Positions 8,864-16,422 of a stretch of 64,000 bases of DNA are shown here, piece by piece. Under the pieces are notes generated by a model. That model saw nothing but the letters and a program-made list of their open reading frames with translations, was not told the DNA's origin and searched no databases. How positions within the stretch are numbered: position 1 is the first letter of the stretch; each line of letters opens with the position of its first letter. The translations under genes and the position numbers were made by a program. Source of the DNA: DATHBD01 sp035296325. GTDB taxonomy: Bacteria > Actinomycetota > Actinomycetes > Mycobacteriales > Micromonosporaceae. The stretch is from contig DATHBD010000002.1 in the NCBI GenBank assembly GCA_035296325.1, positions 1 through 64,000 of the forward strand. Direction: 5' to 3'.

Positions 8864-10372
8864 TCAGACGCCGACGTCGAGGCCCCAGTCGGCGGCGTCG
8901 GACTGCGCGGTGGTGGTCTTCGTCGTCGGGGCGGTGCCGGCCGGCGGAGGTCGGCCCGGCCCGGCCAGGGGGTTCATCGCCGCGTCGTTGGGGTCGAAGT
9001 ACGCCTGGTACTCCGCGCCGTCGACGAAGCCGTCGGAATCGGAGTCGATGGCGTGCGGGTCGGTGGCGAGCAGGTGTTCGAGATCGTCGGCGAGCCCGTC
9101 GCTGTCGGAGTCGACCGTGCCGCCCGGCCGGCTGTCCGCGCCGTCGGTGCGGCCGTCCTGATCGGTGTCGGCGTCGCCGGCATCGGTGCCGGCCGCGAGC
9201 TCCATCGAATCCTGCACCCCGTCGCGGTCGGTGTCGGCCGTGCCGGCGTTGGTCTGCAGCACGAGCATCTCGTACCCGTCGGACAGCCCGTCGCCGTCGG
9301 AGTCGGCGGCTGCCGCGTTGAGCTGGGACCGGCGTTCCAACTCGTCGGTGAGCCCGTCGCGGTCGGCGTCGGCGGCGACGCCGGGAAACGCGCCGGCCAC
9401 CGTCCCGGCGACCGACGGCGACGCGGACGGGACGGTGGTCGCCCCGGCGTTGCCTCCGGTGACGCCGGGGATCGCCGCCGCGTGGGTGAACCGATTCTCG
9501 GCCGACCAGCTGCCGACCCCGTACTGCTTGCCGCGCGCCTCGATCGTGCGCCCGTCACCGAGACTGATCGCGACATGCTCGTTCGTCGGGCTGCCCTGCC
9601 GGCCCTGTGGTGACAGCCGGAAGAGGAGCGCGCCCGGTGTGTGCAGGGCTTCCTCGACGCTCATGGTGGAACCGCGCTGCTTGAGGTGCAGGTACTGCTC
9701 GATCGCGCGGCGGGGCAGCTCCACGCCGGCCCGGTGCGCTGACCACTGCACCAGCTTGGAGCAGTCGAATGCGGTCGGGTCCGGATCGTTCGCCGGCCCG
9801 GATGCGCCGAAGACGTAGCGGTCGCCGGTCTGTGCGAGCGCCGAGTCCAGGAACGTGCGACCACGAGCGTTGATTGGATCGTCCGTCACGGTGGGATTCA
9901 CGGCGAGGGCCTGGCCCGGGGTCGTCCCGGCAGTCTGCGTGGCCAGCCCACCGCCGCCCTGGCCGGCCGGCATCGGGTGGCCGTAGCCCTGGGTTCCGGT
10001 CCAGACGCCGAGGTCGCCGCTGTCGCCGGAGGCGCGCGCCGCGGCGAGGGCCTCGGTCCGGTACGCCAGGTAGGGCGCGCGACTGCCGTGTGTCGTCGTC
10101 CACGGGGAAACGTCCTTGCCGCCGCCGGAGACCCGGAACGCGGCCTTGGCATTCTCCACCGGGTCGTACAGGTCGCGGCGGGCCGCCCAGTCGCCGTGTG
10201 CCGCCACGTTGATCTGCCACAACCCCCGGGAGTCCTCTCCGGAGGAGTTGTGGGCGCCCGGATTGCCGCCGGACTCGGCGAGCGCGATGGCCGTCATCGT
10301 CACCGCCTGGTCCGGGTTGAAGCCGGCCAGCCGGGCGAAGCGGTAGATCTCACGCGCGGTGAAAGCCGCCAT
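8864..10372 (-). CDS. Signal-less two-domain peptidoglycan hydrolase with calcium-binding repeats, eCIS-linked
   Basis: 502 residues from ATG 10372. The frame stays open further upstream, but that part is non-coding-like and crosses the divergent operon. Residues 1-110 are a lysozyme/lytic-transglycosylase-like domain, with likely catalytic Glu33 in TAIALAESGG and then GLWQINV. Residues about 165-300 are an NlpC/P60-type peptidase, with Cys204 in AFDCSKLVQWS and His266 in NEHVAISLGDG. Residues about 335-455 hold six DxDxDG calcium loops like thrombospondin type-3 repeats. No signal peptide or TM segment is present, so the enzyme should stay in the cytoplasm unless released or injected. It is divergent from the eCIS cap/ATPase operon, which suggests a cell-wall-piercing, lysis or cargo role; that role is inference. 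Confidence 0.85.
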   Translation of the reverse strand: MAAFTAREIYRFARLAGFNPDQAVTMTAIALAESGGNPGAHNSSGEDSRGLWQINVAAHGDWAARRDLYDPVENAKAAFRVSGGGKDVSPWTTTHGSRAPYLAYRTEALAAARASGDSGDLGVWTGTQGYGHPMPAGQGGGGLATQTAGTTPGQALAVNPTVTDDPINARGRTFLDSALAQTGDRYVFGASGPANDPDPTAFDCSKLVQWSAHRAGVELPRRAIEQYLHLKQRGSTMSVEEALHTPGALLFRLSPQGRQGSPTNEHVAISLGDGRTIEARGKQYGVGSWSAENRFTHAAAIPGVTGGNAGATTVPSASPSVAGTVAGAFPGVAADADRDGLTDELERRSQLNAAAADSDGDGLSDGYEMLVLQTNAGTADTDRDGVQDSMELAAGTDAGDADTDQDGRTDGADSRPGGTVDSDSDGLADDLEHLLATDPHAIDSDSDGFVDGAEYQAYFDPNDAAMNPLAGPGRPPPAGTAPTTKTTTAQSDAADWGLDVGV

Positions 10373-10421
10373 GGCACTCAGGGTATGCCGTGCCGGCAAG
10401 CCGGTGTAGCCGACGACGGGT

Positions 10422-10435
10422 TGCCTCTTCGCGCA
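10422..10435 (+). promoter_or_regulatory. 14-base element shared by both eCIS operons, copy 1
   Basis: TGCCTCTTCGCGCA lies between the divergent hydrolase gene and the cap gene, ending 70 bases before ATG 10506. The identical 14-mer occurs in the same orientation at 13743-13756 before the sheath gene. A shared activator site or promoter core is the likely meaning. A CCGCGG-CACTCCT-CCGCGG palindrome lies just downstream. Confidence 0.5.
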
Positions 10436-10505
10436 CTCCCGACCCGCGGCACTCCTCCGCGGCCTCGGCGCGTGGCACCGTGAAGGCTCCGGACGAGGGA
10501 GCACC

Positions 10506-11084
10506 ATGATCCACGATGTCGACGCCTGCCTGGGCGCCCTCATCAAGGCCGAGGCCCTGGCTGAGCCCGGCACCGAGGTCGTCTTCGATGCGCCCACCAC
10601 CAGCTGGGCTGCGCGGCGCAGTGGTCCGGCCATCGACGTCTTCCTGTACGACATCCGCGAGGACGTGAGCCGCCGCGACGCGGAGACGCGTCCGGAGCGC
10701 GATCCCACCGGCCGGGTCACCGGACGGCGGCGCGGCGCCAGATTCTTCAAACTGTCGTATCTGCTGACGGCCTGGACCAACCGCCCGCAGGACGAGCACC
10801 GCCTGCTCGGGCAACTGCTCGAGACCCTGTTGCGGTACGACCGGGTGCCGGCGGCGTACCTGAGCGGTCGACTGCAGGACCGCACCGTGCTGCTCAGTCT
10901 GGCGCTGCCGGCCGCGCCGGACCGTTCGCTGAGCGATCTGTGGAGCGCGTTGGGCGGCGAGATGAAGCCGTCGCTCGACCTGGTCGTCGGTGTGGCGATC
11001 GAGCCGGCGCAGATCTACCCGGCGGGCCCGCCCGTGCTGGAACCGGCGGTCGTCACCGTGCTCGACCGGGAGTCGTCGCGATGA
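10506..11084 (+). CDS. eCIS cap / tail-terminator protein, DUF4255 (Pvc16/Afp16-like)
   Basis: 192 residues, starting MIHDVDACLGALIKAEALAE. The conserved parts of DUF4255 are visible: the N-terminal helix, VDVFLYDIREDVS-like strand (IDVFLYDIREDVSRRDAET), the RFFKLSYLLTAWTNRPQDEHRLLGQLLETLL core, and a C-terminal LDLVVGVAI segment. Afp16/Pvc16 caps the distal end of the inner tube and couples it to the sheath, fixing particle length. The stop overlaps the ATG of the ATPase gene (ATGA), so it heads operon 1. Confidence 0.93.
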   Translation: MIHDVDACLGALIKAEALAEPGTEVVFDAPTTSWAARRSGPAIDVFLYDIREDVSRRDAETRPERDPTGRVTGRRRGARFFKLSYLLTAWTNRPQDEHRLLGQLLETLLRYDRVPAAYLSGRLQDRTVLLSLALPAAPDRSLSDLWSALGGEMKPSLDLVVGVAIEPAQIYPAGPPVLEPAVVTVLDRESSR

Positions 11085-13144
11085 CCGACCCGTCGGCGGA
11101 GTACCTGCTCGAGCGGCTGCGCGTGATCGAGACGCGGGTGCGGCACGCCGTGGCCGCGCGCCGCGCCGCCGACCCGGATCCGGACGACGCGTTCCGCGGG
11201 CTCTACGTCACCGACGAGCACGTCAACCGGCTGCTGTCGACCGGTCCGCTGGCCGGTGCGGGCCAGTCCGCCGCGGTGGATCCAGCGGCGGACCTGCTCT
11301 CGGCCGCCGAGCGATCGGCCGACAGCGCGAACGGGGATCCGCTGCGGCTGCGGGTACTGGCCGAGGAATTCGGACTGTCCGGATTCGAGGTGGACGTGCT
11401 GCTGGTCGCCCTGGCCCCGGACCTCGACCCCCGGTTCGAGAAGCTCTACGGCTACCTGCACGACGACGTGACCCGGCGCCGGGCCAGTGTCGGGCTGGCC
11501 ACCGAACTCGCCGCGAGCACGCCGCTCAACCAGTACGCGCGGAGCCGCTTCGATCCCGGTGCGCCGCTGCTTCGCGATGGCCTGCTCCGCGTCGAGGACG
11601 CCGACCGGCCGTTCCTGACCCGGGCCCTGCGGGTGCCGGATCGCGTCACCGCACACCTGCTCGGCAGCGCAGAACTCGACGCGGGCCTGCGGGCGGTGCT
11701 GCGCCGCCCGCCGCCGGTGCCCGCGCCGGAGGGCGAGCAACTGCTGCGCGCGCTGGAGGCGGGCGTCCGGCTGGTGTACTGCCGCCAGCCCGCGGGTCTG
11801 TGGTGTGCATCCATGGTGCTGGGCGCCCTGGCCGGACACGACCGGGACGCACTGTTGGTGGACCTGTCGACCCGACCCGCCGCCGAGGCGGGTGAGCTGC
11901 TGCGGACGGCGGTCCGCGAGGCGCGACTGCTGGGTCGGGTGCTCGTCGCGGGGCCGGTGGACGACCTGGACCGGTCGGTGGTGCGCGCGGCGACCGCCGG
12001 TGGCGCGTGGCTGGTGCTCTACGGCGCGATGCCATGGGACCCGGCCTGGTCCGACGCCGGTGTGCTGAACCTCGACCTGCACCACCTGGCCCGGCGGCCG
12101 GCGGTGGAGCTGTGGACCGGCGCGCTGGGGCCGGCCGGGCTCGCCGGTGCCGGCGGAGCCCGGCCGGAGGACCTCGCCGCCTTCCGGCTCAGCCCGGACC
12201 AGGTGCATCGCGCGGTGGCGGCGGCGCGCGCGGCGGTGGCCGCCGACGGGGGTGGCGCGCCGACCCAGCAGCATTTGATCGCCGGGGCGCGGTTGCAGAA
12301 CGGCACCGGCCTGGGTCGCCTGGCCCGCCGGGTGGAGCCGGCGGTGAGCTGGGAGGACCTGGTGCTTCCGGCATCGACGCTGCCCGGGCTGCGCCACCTC
12401 ACCGACCGGGTGCGCTGGCGCGACCGGGTGCTGGGGGAGTGGCGGCTGCGCCGGGCGGGCGGCCGTGGCGAAGGGGTGACCGCGCTCTTCGCCGGCGAGC
12501 CGGGCACCGGCAAGACCATGGCGGCCGAGGTGGTCGCCGGGGCGCTCGGCCTCGACCTGTACGTCATCGACCTGTCCACTGTGGTCGACAAGTACGTCGG
12601 TGAGACCGAGAAGAACCTGGAACGGGTGTTCACCGGCGCCGAGGGCGTCAACGGTGTGCTCTTCTTCGACGAGGCCGACGCGCTGTTCGGCAAGCGTTCT
12701 GAGGTCAGCGACGCCCGGGACCGGTACGCGAACCTGGAAGTGGCCTATCTGCTGCAGCGGATGGAGTCCTTCGACGGGCTGGCGATCCTCGCCACCAACC
12801 TCCGGTCCAACCTGGACGACGCATTCGCCCGGCGGCTGTCGCTGATCGTGGAGTTCGCCCGCCCCGATGTGGCCGAACGCCGGGTGCTGTGGCAGCAGTC
12901 GCTCGCCGCGGTGCCGCTCGCCGACGACGTCGACCTGGACTTCTGCGCCGCCGCCTTCGACCTGGCCGGTGGCGACATCCGCAACATCGCCGTCACCACG
13001 GCGTACCTGGCCGCGACGGCGGGGGAGATCGTGGACATGCGTCGGGTGATCGCCGCGGTGCGCCTGGAGTACCGCAAGCTCGGCCGGCTGTGCGTCGCGG
13101 CCGAATTCGGCCCGTACTATCCGCTGCTCAACGGCGTTCCCTGA
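11081..13144 (+). CDS. eCIS AAA+ ATPase (Pvc15/Afp15-like)
   Basis: 687 residues from ATG 11081, chosen because it forms an ATGA overlap with the cap gene; the frame is open further upstream inside that gene. The N-terminal about 370 residues include a helical and winged-helix-like part (FRGLYVTDEHVNRLL, EEFGLSGFEVDVLLVALAPDLD) typical of this family. Then come Walker A GEPGTGKT (about 471-478), Walker B VLFFDEADALFGKR (about 526-539) and sensor ATNLRSNLDDAFARRL. Family members are required for eCIS assembly and are thought to remodel particle or effector proteins; the exact role is unknown. ATP-binding residues look intact. Confidence 0.93.
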   Translation: MTDPSAEYLLERLRVIETRVRHAVAARRAADPDPDDAFRGLYVTDEHVNRLLSTGPLAGAGQSAAVDPAADLLSAAERSADSANGDPLRLRVLAEEFGLSGFEVDVLLVALAPDLDPRFEKLYGYLHDDVTRRRASVGLATELAASTPLNQYARSRFDPGAPLLRDGLLRVEDADRPFLTRALRVPDRVTAHLLGSAELDAGLRAVLRRPPPVPAPEGEQLLRALEAGVRLVYCRQPAGLWCASMVLGALAGHDRDALLVDLSTRPAAEAGELLRTAVREARLLGRVLVAGPVDDLDRSVVRAATAGGAWLVLYGAMPWDPAWSDAGVLNLDLHHLARRPAVELWTGALGPAGLAGAGGARPEDLAAFRLSPDQVHRAVAAARAAVAADGGGAPTQQHLIAGARLQNGTGLGRLARRVEPAVSWEDLVLPASTLPGLRHLTDRVRWRDRVLGEWRLRRAGGRGEGVTALFAGEPGTGKTMAAEVVAGALGLDLYVIDLSTVVDKYVGETEKNLERVFTGAEGVNGVLFFDEADALFGKRSEVSDARDRYANLEVAYLLQRMESFDGLAILATNLRSNLDDAFARRLSLIVEFARPDVAERRVLWQQSLAAVPLADDVDLDFCAAAFDLAGGDIRNIAVTTAYLAATAGEIVDMRRVIAAVRLEYRKLGRLCVAAEFGPYYPLLNGVP

Positions 13145-13158
13145 GAGGGCGTAATCCG

Positions 13159-13740
13159 ATGGGGCACGAACACGAGCACGAGGTGCCGGCACCGCGCGGT
13201 GCCGGCCCGGTGCGCCGCCAGGAGCTGCCCAGCCAGGGCGCCGGCCCGCTCAACCCCGCGGTCGGGGCGATGATCGAGGCGCAACGTGGCGGCGGGAGCC
13301 CGCTGCCCGGTCATGTCCGCGCGGATCTCGAGCCCCACTTCGGCGCGGACCTGTCCGCGGTCCGGCTGCACACCGGCCCGCAGGCCGCGGAGCTGAACTC
13401 GGCGGTGCAGGCGGAGGCGTTCACCACCGGTACCGACATCTTCTTCGGGTCCGGCTCCGGTGACCCGACCGGTCCGCAGGCACGCGAACTGCTCGCCCAT
13501 GAACTGACCCACGTCGTGCAGCAGAGCACCGGCGGGGTCGGCGGCGAGTCCCGGGTCAGCGCACCGGACGAGCCCGCCGAGGTGGCGGCCCGCGAAGTCG
13601 CCCGGGCGGTGGCATCCGCCCCGGCGGCACCGGCCCCGCAGGCGGTGGCACCCGACGAGGTGCTGCGGTTGCAGCAGATGGCCGGCAACGCGGCCGTGCA
13701 GCGGCTGCTCCCGCCCGCCCCGGGCCCGGACGGGGAGTGA
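13159..13740 (+). CDS. DUF4157 protein with HExxH motif, eCIS-associated
   Basis: 193 residues from ATG 13159. The DUF4157 core is present: GHVRADLEPHFGADLSAVRL, AAELNSAVQAEAFTTGTDIFF, then the zinc-protease-type motif HELTH at 114-118. The C-terminus carries LRLQQMAGNAAVQRLL, a short motif I have often seen in actinobacterial DUF4157 and eCIS-associated proteins. DUF4157 is strongly linked with eCIS loci and often sits at the N-terminus of larger toxins. Here it stands alone, with no toxin domain after it. It may be a protease, a processing factor, or an adaptor for cargo encoded elsewhere. It is last in operon 1, 14 bases after the ATPase gene. Confidence 0.88.
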   Translation: MGHEHEHEVPAPRGAGPVRRQELPSQGAGPLNPAVGAMIEAQRGGGSPLPGHVRADLEPHFGADLSAVRLHTGPQAAELNSAVQAEAFTTGTDIFFGSGSGDPTGPQARELLAHELTHVVQQSTGGVGGESRVSAPDEPAEVAAREVARAVASAPAAPAPQAVAPDEVLRLQQMAGNAAVQRLLPPAPGPDGE

Positions 13741-13742
13741 GG

Positions 13743-13756
13743 TGCCTCTTCGCGCA
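13743..13756 (+). promoter_or_regulatory. 14-base element shared by both eCIS operons, copy 2
   Basis: This is an exact copy of the TGCCTCTTCGCGCA element at 10422-10435, in the same orientation, ending 93 bases before the sheath start. Its 3' part also forms the left arm of the hairpin at 13748-13774. Confidence 0.5.
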
Positions 13757-13774
13757 GATGTTCGTTGCGCGAAG
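13748..13774. other. 9-bp perfect hairpin between eCIS operons 1 and 2
   Basis: CTTCGCGCA (13748-13756) pairs with TGCGCGAAG (13766-13774) around a 9-base loop. There is no T-tract. It could be a partial terminator after operon 1, an operator, or an mRNA structure that raises the level of the sheath transcript. Confidence 0.5.
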
Positions 13775-13849
13775 GGCCAGGAGGCCGCCTCTGTTGCGGG
13801 AAGCGCCGGGGGGCGACGCTGTCGGATGACGGCCTGACTGAGGAGTCTC

Positions 13850-15415
13850 ATGCCCAACTATCGATCGCCCGGCGTGTATGTCGAAGAGGTACAGGCCGGC
13901 TCGCGGCCCATCGAGGGAGTCGGCACCGCGATCGCCGCGTTCGTCGGCATCACGGAAACCGGCCCGTACAACGAACCCATCAAAGTCACCAACTGGGGCC
14001 AGTACGTCAAGACGTTCGGCGAGTGGGTCGACGGCGCGTACCTGCCGAACGCGGTGTACCAGTACTTCAACAACTCCGGCGGCGCCTGCTACGTCGTCCG
14101 CGTCGGGGAGAACGCCGCCGACGAGCCGCAGCGCGCGGGCGCGGAGCTGACCAGCTCGGTGCGCGCCGGCCAGGCGGTCTACCGGATCGAGGCGCGCGAG
14201 CCCGGATCCGCCGGCGAGGGCATCACGGTCAACGTGGAGCCGCGTGCTGCCGAGCCGGCGCCCGAGGCCAAGGAGGGTGAACCACCCGCCGATTCGGCTG
14301 AGGACACCTTCACTGTTGTTGTGCGCCAGGGCGACAAGGTCGAGCGGTTTCCCGACCTGAGCCCGCGCAAGGGCCGCAAGGACCTGGTCAGTGAGCTCCA
14401 GCGGTCCACCCTGGTGCGGGCCACCGAGATCACCGGTGTGCCGGTGGCCGACCGCGTGCCCAGCGCCGGGCAGATCGCCCTGCGTGGCGGCGGCGAGCTG
14501 CCGGTCCGACTGACGCCGGACGACTACCTCGGCGACGAGACCGCGCGCTCCGGCATCGAGGGCCTCTCCGCCATCGACGACGTGACGATGATCGCGGTAC
14601 CGGACCTGATGGCGGCGTACGAGGCCGGTCAGATCGACCTCGACGGCGTCCACGCCGTGCAGGGCGCCCTGATCGCGCACTGCGAGTCGATGAAGGACCG
14701 GATGGCGATCCTGGACGCGCCCAAGGGGCTCAACGCGCAGCAGGTGCGCGAGTGGGCGAAGGAGAAGGCGCGGTTCAGCTCGCCGTACGCCACGCTGTAC
14801 TGGCCGTGGTGCTCGTTCTACGACCCCGGCCTGCGCCGGGCCCGCCTGATGCCGCCCAGCGGCGCCATCGCCGGCATCTGGGGCCGCAACGACGACACCC
14901 GTGGCGTGCACAAGGCGCCGGCCAACGAGGTCGTGGCGGGCGCGCTCGACCTCGAACTGAACGTCAACCGGCGCGAGCACGACGACCTGAATCCGGCCGG
15001 CATCAACGTGATCCGGGCGTTCCCGGGCCGCGGCATCCTGGTCTGGGGTGCGCGCACCCTCTCCGACGACACGGCCTGGCGGTACGTCAACGTGCGCCGG
15101 CTGTTCAACTACGTCGAGTCGTCGATCCTCGCCGGCACCCAGTGGGTGGTCTTCGAACCCAACGATCTGGACCTGTGGCAGCGCATCAAGCGGACCGTCT
15201 CGTCGTTCCTGCTCGGCCTGTGGCGCGACGGCGCGCTCTTCGGCGCGACGCCGGACCAGGCGTACTACGTCAAGTGTGACGCCGAGACGAATCCGCCGGA
15301 CGTCATCGACGCCGGGTACGTCGTCATCGAGGTGGGCATCGCCCCGGTCAAGCCGGCTGAGTTCGTGGTGTTCCGTATCGCTCAGCTGCCCAGTGGCGGC
15401 GGAGTCCAGGAGTAG
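13850..15415 (+). CDS. eCIS contractile sheath protein (Pvc2/Afp2-like)
   Basis: 521 residues from ATG 13850 with GAGGAG upstream. The N-terminus YRSPGVYVEEV, followed by GVGTAIAAFVGITETGPYNEPIKVTNWGQYVKTFG, is the standard opening of phage-tail and eCIS sheath proteins. The C-terminal half has GIWGRNDDTRGVHKAPANEVVAG, INVIRAFPGRGILVWGARTL and FVVFRIAQLPSGG, the conserved tube-binding and polymerisation domain. A variable insert lies at about 85-190. Only one sheath gene is present, whereas Afp and PVC use three. It heads operon 2, the structural operon. Confidence 0.96.
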   Translation: MPNYRSPGVYVEEVQAGSRPIEGVGTAIAAFVGITETGPYNEPIKVTNWGQYVKTFGEWVDGAYLPNAVYQYFNNSGGACYVVRVGENAADEPQRAGAELTSSVRAGQAVYRIEAREPGSAGEGITVNVEPRAAEPAPEAKEGEPPADSAEDTFTVVVRQGDKVERFPDLSPRKGRKDLVSELQRSTLVRATEITGVPVADRVPSAGQIALRGGGELPVRLTPDDYLGDETARSGIEGLSAIDDVTMIAVPDLMAAYEAGQIDLDGVHAVQGALIAHCESMKDRMAILDAPKGLNAQQVREWAKEKARFSSPYATLYWPWCSFYDPGLRRARLMPPSGAIAGIWGRNDDTRGVHKAPANEVVAGALDLELNVNRREHDDLNPAGINVIRAFPGRGILVWGARTLSDDTAWRYVNVRRLFNYVESSILAGTQWVVFEPNDLDLWQRIKRTVSSFLLGLWRDGALFGATPDQAYYVKCDAETNPPDVIDAGYVVIEVGIAPVKPAEFVVFRIAQLPSGGGVQE

Positions 15416-15429
15416 GGAAGGTCATTCGG

Positions 15430-15870
15430 ATGCCCATCGGCGAAGACGCAATTGGCAATTACGCGTACCAGATCGAGATCGACCGGATCACGTTGGCGCA
15501 GTTCAAAGAGGTCACCGGCCTGACCGCGGAGATCCAGGTGATTGAGCACCGGGAGAACAAGGCCAAGGGCATCCCGGTGATCAAAAAGCTGCCTGGCGCG
15601 CGGAAGTGGGGCGACATCACCCTCAAGCGCGGGAAGACCGACAACCCGGCGTTCTGGCACTGGATCAAAGAGGTGCAGGACGGCAAGATCGACAGCGCCC
15701 GCCGCAACGCGTCCGTGGTGCTCTACGACTACGAGCGCGGCGAGAAGGCCAGGTTCAACATCATCAACGCGTGGCCCTCGAAGGTGAGCGTCGGCAGCCT
15801 GCAGGCGGGTGGCAGCGAGATCATCATCGAGGAGTGCACGCTCGTCCACGAAGGACTCGAGGTCGTATGA
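15430..15870 (+). CDS. eCIS inner tube protein 1 (Pvc1/Afp1-like, gp19 fold)
   Basis: 146 residues. The sequence contains NYAYQIEIDRITLAQFKEVTGL, PGARKWGDITLKRGKTDN, FWHWIKEV and EEC-LVHEGLEV at the end, all features of the T4 gp19 / eCIS tube family (DUF4255-cluster tube). It forms the inner tube that the sheath drives outward. It sits 14 bases after the sheath gene and overlaps the next gene by ATGA. Confidence 0.95.
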   Translation: MPIGEDAIGNYAYQIEIDRITLAQFKEVTGLTAEIQVIEHRENKAKGIPVIKKLPGARKWGDITLKRGKTDNPAFWHWIKEVQDGKIDSARRNASVVLYDYERGEKARFNIINAWPSKVSVGSLQAGGSEIIIEECTLVHEGLEVV

Positions 15871-16277
15871 CCCCGGCGCTGGCGGGAGGGTCGACGGTGG
15901 AGACCGGGCTGCGGACGGAATTCGCGTTCGACCTCCCCGTCGGCTACCTGGACGACAACGGGCAGGTGCACCGGCAGGGCACGATGCGGATGGCGCGGGC
16001 CCGCGACGAGATCGCGCCACTGCGCGACCCGCGGGTCCGCGACAACGAGGCGTACCTGACGGTCCTGCTGCTGTCCCGCACGATCACCCGGATCGGCGAC
16101 GTCACGTCGATCACCCCGAACGTGATCGAAGGGCTGTTCGCCGCCGACCTCGCCTTCCTGCAGGACCTGTACCGACGGGTCAACCAGGAGGGGCATACCC
16201 GGGCATCGGTCAGCTGCCCGTCCTGCCGCACCGACTTCACGGTCGACGTGGCAGGTGGTGCACCGGGGGAATCGTGA
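15867..16277 (+). CDS. Small eCIS tail-assembly protein with C-terminal CxxC
   Basis: 136 residues, not recognised with certainty. It has an N-terminal beta segment (LRTEFAFDLPVGYLDDNGQVHRQG), a helical middle (YLTVLLLSRTITRIGDV, NVIEGLFAADLAFLQDLYRRVN) and a C-terminal SCPSCRTDFTVDV that looks like half of a zinc ribbon. Position after the tube gene and the pattern 'pass judgement on tail proteins, small, paired with an even smaller overlapping gene' recall phage tail-assembly chaperones. The start ATG overlaps the tube stop, and its own stop overlaps the 48-codon gene. A chaperone or baseplate role is inference. Confidence 0.75.
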   Translation: MTPALAGGSTVETGLRTEFAFDLPVGYLDDNGQVHRQGTMRMARARDEIAPLRDPRVRDNEAYLTVLLLSRTITRIGDVTSITPNVIEGLFAADLAFLQDLYRRVNQEGHTRASVSCPSCRTDFTVDVAGGAPGES

Positions 16278-16420
16278 CGTACGCGACCTCCCAACTGCTC
16301 GACGAGGTCGCGTACATCGCCGCTGCGTTCCACTGGTCGCTGGACGACATCCTCGACCTCGAACACCCGGACCGGCTGCACTTCCTCGCCGCCGCCCGGC
16401 GGCACAACGGTGAGGAGTAA
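16274..16420 (+). CDS. 48-residue eCIS small protein (DUF6760-like)
   Basis: This gene starts at GTG 16274, overlapping the previous stop as GTGA, and ends at TAA 16420 two bases before the next start. The protein is VTYATSQLLDEVAYIAAAFH continuing to WSLDDILDLEHPDRLHFLAA and a charged end. I recall such tiny conserved proteins beside tube genes in actinobacterial eCIS clusters (DUF6760). The WSLDDILDLEHPDR segment resembles the 'small, helical, tail-assembly' proteins of phages. Tight coupling on both sides supports translation. Function unknown. Confidence 0.8.
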   Translation: MTYATSQLLDEVAYIAAAFHWSLDDILDLEHPDRLHFLAAARRHNGEE

Positions 16421-16422
16421 CG

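Noticed and set aside
10373..10885. Upstream extension of the peptidoglycan hydrolase to 673 residues
   Set aside because: The extension would be antisense to the cap-protein gene and is Arg/Ser-rich without a signal peptide. The catalytic domain begins naturally at ATG 10372.
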